The notes under the pieces: model-generated
The model's database searches: none
The model's input: the letters and a program-made list of their open reading frames with translations, nothing else
What the model was told of the DNA's origin: nothing
From: Apostichopus parvimensis
Taxonomy: Eukaryota; Echinodermata; Holothuroidea; Aspidochirotida; Stichopodidae
Reading direction: 5' to 3'
NCBI GenBank assembly: GCA_000934455.1
Contig: KN887063.1
Coordinates: 81,973-102,082, forward strand
DNA length: 20,110 bases
Part shown: piece by piece, positions 10,801 to 19,730 of the stretch
Layout: each line of letters begins with the position of its first letter
Numbering within the stretch: the first letter of the stretch is position 1
Translations under genes and position numbers: made by a program

Positions 10801-11040
10801 AATCAGGGAATCGATAAACGGGACGGGGTTGGTGGAGGTAGAGTGGCTTGGTGGGTGTAATCAGGGAGTTCTTTCCATAACAACTCCCTGGTGTAATGAT
10901 CTGTTGTAGGTTTAGTCGAGCACTGTATACATAATAAATGAAAGACAATGTTTTCAATTTACATACGGGGGTAACTTAGTTCTGTTTCTCATTCTCCTGT
11001 TAGGTCTATTTAGGTTTATTGAATTTAATTCTTTTAGAAA
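7861..11040. other. Intergenic or UTR-like sequence without a recognised gene
   Basis: AT-rich non-coding sequence. It holds a G run near 8037-8051, T-rich blocks at 9309-9412, a G-rich tract at 9655-9671, an AT-rich TAATTAGTAAC-type simple repeat at about 10345-10440 and a C12-type run at about 10519-10531. The open frames (8028-8354 minus, 8222-8455, 10477-10665, 10700-10909) have no recognisable domain, no splice support and no codon pattern, so I do not call genes. Scattered CpGs at 9895-10340 could mark an old promoter, but nothing specific supports it. Confidence 0.55.
10345..10440 (+). repeat. AT-rich simple repeat with TTAGTAAC words
   Basis: The words ATTAGTAAC and TAATAATTAGTAAC recur six times or so within about 100 bp, mixed with A runs. 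It is a low-complexity, imperfect tandem repeat. Confidence 0.6.
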
Positions 11041-11319
11041 CTTCCTCCACGTGATTGGTGTGATAACGAGTCGGCGTCGAGATTTTATTGGCGATTTTCT
11101 TTCTTATAGAATTTTACATCGACAAAACGCCATGGATTAGCATGGATTCTAACTGAGTGCCAATATATTTCGCTGGTTCGAAGAACAGGTGGGTGATATA
11201 TAGCCCGGGTGGTTCTTCGGCAACCTGCCAATATTGGCTCTCAAAGCCACAGCCTACAGCTATTTTGCCAGACCTATACCGAATATAACTATAAAAAAAA
11301 ATTGTGTAAAAGTAAGAGG
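11041..11319. other. Retroelement-like flank of the hammerhead motif
   Basis: This segment beside the hammerhead-like motif is richer in CpG than its surroundings. It has an inverted pair, CGAAGAAC (11179-11186) and GTTCTTCG (11212-11219), and two TGCCAATAT words at about 11158 and 11227. It may be the remaining body of the element that carried the ribozyme, or a short interspersed repeat. No coding frame is seen. Confidence 0.3.
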
Positions 11320-11358
11320 GCCTGACGTTTCGATCCTAGCAGGATCTTCTTCAGAGGC
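11320..11358 (-). ncRNA. Hammerhead-ribozyme-like fold, Penelope-like retroelement type (probable relic)
   Basis: Read on the minus strand from 11358, the parts occur in type I hammerhead order. Stem I strand GCCT; core CTGAAGA (fits CUGANGA); one extra A; stem II GATCC with loop TGCTA and GGATC; core GAA; the self-complementary stem III ACGT; the cleavage-site C; and AGGC, which pairs with the first GCCT. Minimal loopless stem III is known for hammerheads in Penelope-like elements and is thought to work as a dimer. The extra A between the CUGANGA box and stem II departs from the strict consensus, and stem I is only 4 bp, so activity is doubtful. No reverse transcriptase or GIY-YIG frame is seen beside it, so the element is probably truncated. 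Confidence 0.55.
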
Positions 11359-11793
11359 TAAAGAAGTTTTTTATCTAAAAAAAAGATGGCAATAATTAAT
11401 TGATTACGCAACGGTACACTATTCTAGATTTCTAAAGTGAAGATTGCTGAGGAAGTTTCGAACAGAGTCACGTAGAGAGACATTTCAAAATTTCGAAATT
11501 TGCATACCTGAATATTTCGCTATATTATTATTATTATTATATTTTGGACGTTTGCTACAGGAGTTAGAAAACAAAACAGTTCAGGCTTCACAATCTGAAC
11601 ACAATACCACATTTATCTTTGGAGAAACCAAAACCGTTAGTCCTATACATGTGAGGCTAATCAAAGAAAGTGTCTGGTCTATCAACGTTAATAGCTCCGT
11701 TGCTCTCCTAAAACAATAACAATGATAAATGGGATTTAAATAACAATGAATTAATATTCAAATCATGTCATCATCACCATCGAAACAAAGTCT

Positions 11794-11875
11794 TTAAGAA
11801 GCATTCCAGATATTTTCAAGGTGACTATTTTCAAAACTGATATAGATATTTAACATGACCTGCATTCATTGTTTT
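11794..11875 (+). repeat. Dispersed repeat, copy 1 (TTAAGAAGCATTCCAGATAT)
   Basis: The block starts TTAAGAAGCATTCCAGATAT and continues through a stretch with TATTTTCAAAA, ending near AACATGACCTG. It aligns with a second copy near 12384, with many differences. The leading TTAA could be a piggyBac-type target site, but the far end was not found. Confidence 0.45.
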
Positions 11876-12383
11876 TCATGTTTTTCATTGAATATTTGTT
11901 TAATCCCGTTAATAGTCTCTCTCTGTAAAGTTGCCTTAATTAATACAGCTGGCAGCTTTCCTTGTTGAAATCTTAACGGTCACATATATGCTATATCTAC
12001 AGCCTATACCTCCTAAGGGTCTAAGTTGTATTTATACAACTTCTATTACTACTATGTTTTGAGGCATGCTCGTTTAAACATGCAGATGATTGACAATCAA
12101 AGTTACTGAACTGCTTAGTCTATAGGACACAGATCAATATGGGTCAGTTCCTCGATAGAAAACTTTATAACTTTAACTAGTTTATGGTTATAAATAACAT
12201 GTTTACAATGCCTAACAAATGTGTCAAACACAAATGGTATTTGACGTAAAATTTGTATGTTATATCATTTGTATGCAGTATAACAAAACATGTTTGTTCG
12301 GGTCTTAACGTATATAAGAAAATTTACTAACATTGATAAAATTAAGTTGGTACTGAGTAGCATACGTCACAATCGATTATACC

Positions 12384-12470
12384 TTAAAGGAGTATTCCAG
12401 ATATTTTAGCATATTTTAAGTGTGAACATCTTGAAAACAATATTCCATATTTGTTGAGCTTGTCATGATA
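12384..12470 (+). repeat. Dispersed repeat, copy 2 (TTAAAGGAGTATTCCAGATA)
   Basis: This is the second member of the same family: TTAAAGGAGTATTCCAGATA, then a TTGAAAACAATATTCC region and GTTGAGCTTGTCATGAT. The order of blocks matches copy 1, about 590 bp upstream. The two copies are old, judging by their divergence. Confidence 0.45.
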
Positions 12471-13420
12471 TACCCAAGATTATAATTCTGGCTATAGTCA
12501 TCATTTAAATCTGCTTTTTCATATTCCGTGTAGCGACATTTGTCAAGGCGACTTCAACCATGTATGCCTGACATATGTGCATGTCATGTTTATATGTGTC
12601 TCAGTGTACATATCGCTGTATGGCTGGGGTTTGGTGTGGGTTGGTAACCCTATTCGATTTTGTGACTGGATCCTTTCGTGCAAGATTCACCATGAAATAA
12701 TGAATTGTTATTGAGTTTGACAGTTTGGGTTTGGGGTTTGAAGAGTGATCAGGCAAGACGTTTGAATAAATACAAAGATATTATCCAAGTTGCGAATGAT
12801 TGGGGAAAGCAGACGCGTACATAGGAGGGTATTTCTGATGGGAGAGAGGAGGGGTGATTTTTGTTGGTTGGCATTGCAGGGACAGGGAGAATGCCATGAG
12901 GCGAGGCAATCAAAAATGTGTACCATTGCCAAATACTTTTTTTCTCTCGTAGCGATTTGAAGGCACAAAAATACATGTAAGAAAATGCTCTAAAATTTAT
13001 TTTTTATAGCAACTAAATGGAGGGGTGGGGAATGGAGTAGGAATCCTATGTCCCGAACAATATCCCCTTCTCCTCTCTTGTATACCCCTCCTTCTTGCCA
13101 CCGTAACGCGAAGAACCATGGGCCCACATTATACCTATCACAAAGTTAATTTATATGCCGGTCAGTAAAACACGAGTCTGAAGATGAATTTGATTTGTTC
13201 GTAACGAGAAAATCCAAAAGGGTTAGACTTGTGTAATGCGTAAAAAATACACGAGAACAATGATATATGTTAAAGTTATGCCGAATAAACTGTCCAAAAA
13301 TTCCAGCACAAGGTAGTAAGAACGTGGTTACGTATAGCCTTCTTAAACTGGCTCGAACTCCGAGCACCCTATTAGAACACTAGATTAACTTTTGGAAACT
13401 TTTCTAACAAAAATTGAGCC

Positions 13421-13436
13421 TGCACGTATAGGTCTA
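13421..13436 (+). repeat. 16-bp direct repeat, copy 1
   Basis: The word TGCACGTATAGGTCTA occurs here and again exactly at 13834-13849, four bases past the right arm of the foldback. It could be a shared family sequence or the border of an older insertion. Confidence 0.7.
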
Positions 13437-13703
13437 CGAGACACGCTTTGGTCGGAAACTCCGTTTGCTTTATTAAATGTTACTTGCTGTGTCTCAGATA
13501 AACTTCAAGAATACTGACAGACTTTGTCAGAGAACAAACCCAGTTATAGCCTAGCTTTAATTATGCGCAAATTAAAATCATGTTCATCTTCAGTGTTTAG
13601 TTTCTCAGTCTTTTTCATACGAAATATCGAAGCAGTTGTAACTCAAGTGATCAAGAAACCTCATTGCATGCAGATGTGAAAGTTACACGAAACTCTGTGT
13701 TAC

Positions 13704-13830
13704 ACTTTTTTTTTATAAGTGTATTTGTTTTCATGGCCATGATCGACTGATATATATATATATATAGGCTATATATGCCATTATCAGTCGATCATGGCCA
13801 TGTAAATAAATAAACTTATAAAAAACAAAA
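13704..13830. repeat. Long foldback (MITE-like inverted repeat)
   Basis: The left arm CATGGCCATGATCGACTGAT (13732-13751) is perfectly complementary to the right arm at 13783-13802. Outward the arms keep pairing with some mismatches: ATAAGTGTATTTGTTTT on the left against AAATAAATAAACTTAT on the right, ending in T and A runs. Arms total about 47 bp, with a 31-bp TA-rich loop. This is the shape of a small non-autonomous hairpin element. Confidence 0.8.
13752..13768. repeat. (TA)n tract in the foldback loop
   Basis: An uninterrupted run of TA dinucleotides lies between the arms of the foldback. Confidence 0.8.
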
Positions 13831-13833
13831 TTT

Positions 13834-13849
13834 TGCACGTATAGGTCTA
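13834..13849 (+). repeat. 16-bp direct repeat, copy 2
   Basis: Second exact copy of TGCACGTATAGGTCTA, 413 bp from the first and next to the foldback. Confidence 0.7.
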
Positions 13850-14298
13850 TATCTCATATCACTTCAGTTTTGATCAGATATAGCCTAGGCCTATTCGATA
13901 TTAGTTTAGAAATCTGATATTCAAAGTGCGGTAAAATACATTCAAAGTTATTCCGACTAAGCCATATTAGCACTCTATTATGCTAAGGCCAATTGTAAGA
14001 ATGAAGTTACAGAAATCATTTAAGAACATATGATACTTTTAAATATGAAGTTGCTGCAATAAATTTTGCCATCGATGAAATCTCTATGACTCTGATGTAA
14101 TATGTTATGATAGCTTTTCGTTTTGAAATTAACATGAAACACAACTTGGGATTGGAGTTATATTCAACGCCTGCGTGAATTTGATCTACGTCACGTGTTT
14201 GCAAGCTCCTTTTGGTAAATGTGAAAGAATAACGTAAGTTTGGCACATTGCCAGACGCTACGCTTTGCGAGAAGATCGTTAGCGAAATAGAAGAGCTT

Positions 14299-14395
14299 TT
14301 TTTTTTTTTGCAACTCCCTCCTAACCCGCCAGGGTTGTGTGTTGAGAAATCCCCACGCTCGTTCAACCGTTGCTCGGTCCTCGTTTCTATGACTA
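14299..14395 (-). mobile_element. Possible poly(A)-ended retroposon segment
   Basis: Read on the minus strand, a CpG-containing stretch (GAGGACCGAGCAACGGTTGA, later AACCCTGGCGGGTTAGGAGG) ends in GAGTTGC followed by about 12 A residues at 14299-14310. Such an A run after a denser, GC-richer body is what a reverse-transcribed insertion looks like. I recognise no named SINE, and no target-site duplication was found. Confidence 0.25.
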
Positions 14396-15096
14396 CTTGT
14401 GATGACCTCATTGGCTCTTATATTTATTGACAGTTGTTGCGAGGTATCTCATTTGCATAACGAGTAACTATATTATAATTCTTTGTTTATAATTACCATT
14501 AACCGGTGTTACGTATGCTTCAGTGTATATTTGGTATAGCACATATATGGTTATGGATACTGCTAAGTTGTGACTATGAATACATACGCCCTAGGGGTTC
14601 GTTGTGACGTACATCTCTGTACCGGCCACAGGGAAAGGAAGCCTTTTGTGAACATAATCATCGATGGATGAGTCAACACAAACTGAAGAACTATGTTTTT
14701 ACGGGACAAAGGATTGTGGGTAGAGTGTATGAATACCAGTGGTAAATTGTGACTGGCGAGTAACTTCTTCATGGTGTTTATTAAACCTACGCCACGATAG
14801 GTCAAGGGTTCGCTTGGAATGTTTGCGGTGTATTGCGAAATCAGTATAGTCGTTGCTTTTGTGGGGGAAATGTGGTACTGGCCACGCACAAAATAAGACC
14901 ACTTATACTACCGGAGTGTATTTTCGGGTTGTTAGGGTAGCTAGATTTTCCTCTACTGATCTTAACTCTTTGTTATCATAGGAAAGATGATGTGTTTTTT
15001 TGAGAATCATTCATGAATGTAAAAACGTTAAATAAAGAAAGGGTCAGAAAATTCAGGTTCGTGTTCCCTTTCCATGCAGTTCTTCGCTCACAAGTC

Positions 15097-15139
15097 GGGG
15101 TGGGTTAGGTTGGGGTGTGGGAGGGGAGGGGAGGGGAGG
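15097..15139 (+). repeat. G-quadruplex-prone tract
   Basis: Successive runs of three or four G are separated by one to three bases (GGGGTGGG, TTGGGGTGTGGG, then GAGGGGAGGGGAGGGG). This fits the usual G4 rule on the + strand with short loops. Confidence 0.75.
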
Positions 15140-16095
15140 AAAGGCGAGGCATGGATGCATATGAGACTTGGAAAGGGATATTTGAAGTTATGGGGTGGTT
15201 ATGTTAATGGTAGTGAAAGTGTGTGTTTTGGTGGGGGGGGGGTGCAGTGGTGTAACCAGCGGGTAGGGACGATAGAGTACTATGACTTAGAACTGTTCCC
15301 GCTCTCGACTTGCCAAACATCTTTTTCACGTGTACTGAGCTACCATTTTCCTGGGCAATATTTGATTACCTCTTCCTGATCCAAAATCTTCCCTCCCCCT
15401 CCCCTACCCCAATAATATCCAGGTCGGAAAGACCAGGTATGAGCACTGGGGGGGGGGTGCTTTACTTTTTCAATCTAGATTGGCATCGCATCGCGAGGTC
15501 GTAATTTAAGTACATTTTCATCTATATATTCTTTTGTTTTGTAATTTTCTATCTTTCTATTTTTTTTTTCTGCTTTTCCCCTCCATTTTTGACCGAAGAA
15601 CGAAATGGACGCCTATTTGATACAAGGTTGAAAGCGAGCGACGTCGGTTTCAAACCTTCCAAAGCTGTGTTACTGCAACTAATAATGATGATGCTGACAC
15701 TAGCCGTTAACTTAAATCAGCCAGCATGTAGCCTACATAGAGTCCTACGCCACACTTGGATTACACAAGATAGTGGCAGCCTCCTCCCCTTCCCCCACAT
15801 TTAAACATGAACTGAATTGATGTTACATGCATGAAAACCCTAGAGGAAAGCTACAGTGGGAAAAGGAAAATCTGATAGAAGAATACAAGGAGATCATCTC
15901 TGTAACGTGATGAACTTCCCCAGGCAGTACAAGCTGGTCTTTACTGCGACGCAAACCTCAACGCAAACATACACAAACTTGTACCGGTTTGTATAAGATT
16001 AGGACCATCTGCGCGCACAAAGGAGAGAGTCGTATCTTAAGTCGACCGTGCAGGCGTTTTACGGAACACTGTTAATAAATGTGAACATAAAAAGG

Positions 16096-16116
16096 TATAT
16101 ATATATATATATATAT
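16096..16116. repeat. (TA)n microsatellite
   Basis: About ten uninterrupted TA dinucleotides. Confidence 0.85.
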
Positions 16117-17339
16117 GACCGTAGTATTTGGGCTAGAATTAAATTAGAACCAATATTCTTATTGTGAAACGATTAGAATATATATTTTACAACAAATGAA
16201 CTACTGAACGATTGATTTATCCAAACTTCTATATATAAAGAAGGAATCTAACACAGTATAGACTGACCTGAGTCCGCCAAATATTATCAGCATAGATCAC
16301 AGTTTGTCTGGAATCAACGTTCAGTATGCCTTATGAAAGGCAGGATCTTGCACAGGCTTCCACTTAGCCTGACCATAAAGAAATGTTCTGAGGTGAGAGC
16401 GTAAAGCCAAATTGAAAATACACTCTTTTTTTTAAATTACAGGTTAACATTTTCGAAGTCACTGTGACTTCTTTGACAATCTCCAATACAGATAAGTGGG
16501 TTTAAGCTTCACCTGACCCTGGTGATGAGATTCACAAAGTGCAGACTGACAATTGTAATCCTCCTATGATAACAGCGCGCGCAGAGGTTTAGCAATGGGC
16601 ATATTGAACTTCACTAGATACAATCTGACATTACTGCAGTACGGCACGTACGTTGCAGCCTACTTGGCATCAAAGCAGCAGTATATATCAGGCCTAAGTA
16701 CTATAATGTGCACATGCATGAATAAAACTTAAGCTCTGGCTGATTATTTAAGAGAATACCACGATGAAGGCAATCGCCATGTGTTATGACCAAACGCCCA
16801 TGTTAAATCTAGCTGGTCGCGTCAATTTAACGTGCGCATTTACATTTTCCATATTTAAAAATGTCAATACAATTGTCTTATAGTTATACACAGCTTCTAT
16901 CACTTAAAAAGTTAAGGGCTTGTGATTGTTTACATTCAGAAATACGGTCGCGCATTACAAGTAAACGCATAAACATAATGAAATGTGGTGATGAGTGACA
17001 CAGTATGATACCCGCAAAGTGTGACCATGACATGACACTGGTAGTTCCTGAAATACATTGCCACCCCCCTTAAATTACAATCAAATGTATTCCCCTGAGA
17101 TTTCTCAAAGGATGTCACCAATAGGTAATAAAAACAACAAAAAATTTTTAGCGCCCAGATGTGTAAGTGGTCATTTTATGGTTCAGTGCTAAGTTTACCC
17201 TTCATTTCGTGAAATTTGAGAAAATCATAGTTTATATGCCTCAAAGGCATAATAAAATACTTTATCTGCCTTAGCCCCTTGTCCCAGTACTACCCTTCCC
17301 TAAGCACCGTGGTGAGTCAAGTGAAGAATGTCTCGGTCG

Positions 17340-17581
17340 CCAGGTGAATTGCCCACGTGACATGCCTTGCGGATGTCAGCGGGATAGTTGTTTACCAGTA
17401 AACAACTTGTTGTGTTTAACCCTGAATACGAGAGAGGGAAACCCCAGTAGTAAACAAATCATCGTACCTAACCATTTTCACGGAAAACTCGTCCAACGGA
17501 GTCTTCAGTCACCCGAAATTAGGTGACGGCTACTCGAGCAGCCATTTTGCTGGCCATTTGCTCCGAAAAGGAAGATAAAAG
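17340..17581 (+). promoter_or_regulatory. Possible promoter and untranslated first exon of a downstream gene
   Basis: CpG density rises here against an AT-rich background. The stretch holds CACGTGAC (E-box, 17354-17361), a forkhead-type palindrome (17387-17406), an inverted GTCACC/GGTGAC pair (17508-17527) and two GCCATTT motifs (about 17541-17559) of the kind found at start sites of TATA-less genes. It ends in AAAAG|GTATAT, a moderate splice donor at 17582. No ATG-led frame is convincing, so any first exon would be non-coding. This is an inference from composition and motifs. Confidence 0.3.
17387..17406. promoter_or_regulatory. Forkhead-type palindrome (GTTGTTTAC-CA-GTAAACAAC)
   Basis: Two 9-bp arms are perfectly complementary around a 2-bp centre. 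Each arm carries the forkhead core GTAAACA (TGTTTAC on the other strand). It lies 28 bp after a CACGTG E-box. Confidence 0.5.
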
Positions 17582-19388
17582 GTATATTTGTGAAAGTTAC
17601 GTTTGGGAATCTCATTTGTTTCTTTGTTTCGTACGGTCCGACCTTTTGTTACATGGAGTGCGTAAACCAATCACCGCAGTCGCCGATCACGTAATTTGAA
17701 TATCGGACTTGATTGAACACATGCCGTACACAAAACGTGTTTGGCAAGTTCTGTTTGGTGCTTCCCCTCGTATCGTTTTGCACGGTAGGATGCTACAGCT
17801 TAGGTTTGTTGTAACCTAGGACAAGGGGTTAAATAAGCCGGTAGAGGGAAAATAAAATGTTTAAATACGTTGTATAAGATTAGATGAGTAGACACAGGCC
17901 ATAAATACCATATACGAGACAGAAATTGATGAAGTGCAATAGTAATGGGTGATAGGCGTCCTAATGCATTAAAAAAGTCTAGTGACTGCATTTTTAAAGT
18001 TTGTTTAGATGGGACCATTTAGGCAAGTTCAACTTCCAAAACTACGATGAATAATGCTAGTCATTGCAAAAGCCTTAGATAGGCCCAATGTGTTGTGAAC
18101 AGGAGAAATGATTGTCATAGTGCTGTATCCCTTTGGCATAGAAGAGAGTTATCATGGTTTGGGTCATTGCAAAGTGATTTTAATCGCAAGAAAAGCAAAG
18201 CAGGCAGTTATGATGTTTTTTGAGTTATAAAGTTTTGCATTAATATTTGTGTTTCTAACGTTAACGTTAGGGCCTTGCAGTGTTTGATATAACTAGTAGG
18301 CCTGTACAGACTAGCTGTGACAGATTGACCCACCTCAAATGTTGATAGTAATGAATCTCTGAAATGGTCATTAAATTTTATGTTTAATTGTTATTGTAGC
18401 ACGCATTCTGTTGCTACTTGCAAACTTGGATTTAGCATGTCAGTAGTGTGCCGTATGACTTTCTTGTGCTATCTATCGAAGGACCTTTTAAAGAAGTGTG
18501 ATATCTTGTTAATTACCAACAACAGGCCCTATAGCTTATTGAAGGCTTTGTAAAGCACTCTTACTCTTAGTCTTACCGTTTAACTAACATGTGGGTCAAT
18601 GTATCAACTAGTTGCACCATAAATACTCATGATTAAATACAATATGAAAATATACCTTGGGGACCTGGGCAATAAATGAATTGAAATACACATGTGTTGG
18701 GCATAGTACTGTATTGGAATGAGTGAATCTCATAATATTGCAGAGGATAACATCACATTAGGCTATTAAGTATAACAATTGACACACACTAGTGACTCTG
18801 TGTTAGTTGTATACTGGAGTTTCAGTAAAGTAGCTAGAATACAGGGACTAGCCTAAAGCCTAACAGGTACAAATTTGTTTTGGATCAGTTGTGCAAAAAT
18901 GAAAATGGTTGTGGTTTGATATTGTAGGATGGTGTTAGCCTACGTGCATTCACAATCACACAGCTCTATGTTCTGCAGTATGCACCATTAACTGTGTATG
19001 TACTATGATAGGGGTGTGTACTATTTAGCATGGTAAGTTGCATACATAAGGCTTGCGAGTGGCAAATTTTATTACTCGCTCTGTGTTGCATGTATATTAT
19101 TTTTTTGTAACAGTCTAAACCAGCTCCTGTGAACCCGTTTTCTAGTTTCAGTTGGTCCCGGGGTACCTATTTAATCATGCATTCAACATAGAACCCAACT
19201 ATAGTATAGGCATTTGAGCCTAATGTTATGATTCAGCACATAGTTTATATGTACAGTCTTAAATGTATAGTATGACTTCATTCATTCTGTCAGTTTATAC
19301 CACAAGGCCACATAACTATGTGAACTTATAATAACTTTTTGAAACCAACATGTGTGATGGTTTCACCCTCAACGTTATTTTTTTTTAC
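17582..19388. other. AT-rich sequence, possible first intron
   Basis: No coding exon is recognised. It includes a perfect 16-bp palindrome CTAACGTTAACGTTAG at 18255-18270. If the promoter-like region to the left is real, this would be its first intron, ending at the strong acceptor ATTTTTTTTTACAG (ends 19390) or the weaker one before 19537. Confidence 0.35.
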
Positions 19389-19538
19389 AGGATATATGAC
19401 ATTACAAGCCTAATAATGCAATATGCCCTGTTGAATGAATACTTGTGAAAACAGTTTTTTTTGTGTGTGTGATTGAAGTATTCTTTAAACAATTCTTTAA
19501 TGAATATGTTCGGGGAATAAAATTTCAATAATTCAGCC

Positions 19539-19730
19539 ATGGGAGGTGCTACTACTGTACGACACCGAAATATCATATTTGTGCAAGGTTTATACATAAA
19601 CGTTACTCTTCAACCAGTTCTCTCGTGGCTGTTCAGCAGTAAGGCTGGTACTCCACTGGGAGGTCATGGCTTTTTGTATATAGTCAGAAAATTTATAGAA
19701 ACTACATCAACATCCCTTAGACAGTGTTAA
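19539..19730 (+). CDS. Short open frame with strong start context, unknown product (possible first coding exon)
   Basis: The 63-residue frame begins MGGATTVRHRNIIFVQGLYI, with start context GCCATGG. It contains a hydrophobic stretch, GLYINVTLQPVLSWLF, at about residues 18-33, which could be a membrane or signal-anchor segment. I do not recognise the family. A CA|GTAAGG donor at 19639 could end the exon after 33 codons and one base. Just upstream, an AG (19535-19536) after AATTC could serve as acceptor. It may equally be chance. Confidence 0.2.
   Translation: MGGATTVRHRNIIFVQGLYINVTLQPVLSWLFSSKAGTPLGGHGFLYIVRKFIETTSTSLRQC

Larger units (their letters stand above)
11360..13700. other. Intergenic AT-rich sequence, no gene recognised
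   Basis: Apart from the two dispersed repeat copies, I see no coding or RNA gene here. The 91-residue frame at 11444-11719 has no recognisable family and no splice support. The overlapping minus-strand frames at 12708-12976 are likely chance. Confidence 0.55.
13850..17330. other. Intergenic sequence with G tracts and microsatellites, no gene recognised
   Basis: The longer open frames (14016-14411 minus, 14563-14889 minus, 15074-15379) are composed of low-complexity or G-rich sequence, or lack any known domain. Visible elements are a perfect octamer word ATTTGCAT at 14451-14458, CRE/E-box-like TACGTCACGTG at 14187-14197, G runs near 15097-15139, 15232-15241 and 15448-15456, and a TA tract at 16096-16116. 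Confidence 0.55.

Noticed and set aside
11441-11466. Second hammerhead (CTGAGGA followed by a TTTCGAA block)
   Set aside because: No stem II can form between the boxes, and GAA is not followed by a stem III and cleavage site in order.
11444-11719. 91-residue frame as a possible retroelement protein next to the hammerhead motif
   Set aside because: No reverse-transcriptase or GIY-YIG motifs are seen, and its Leu run comes from an ATT repeat.
14016-14411. 131-residue minus-strand open frame
   Set aside because: It includes a Lys run from a poly(A) tract, has no recognisable domain and ends in low-complexity sequence. It is probably chance.
14563-14889. 108-residue minus-strand open frame
   Set aside because: No family resemblance. 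The overlapping frame at 14699-14902 on the same strand is equally long, as expected by chance.
15074-15379. 101-residue open frame
   Set aside because: Its Gly/Arg-rich start is the G-quadruplex tract read as codons, and nothing resembles a known protein.
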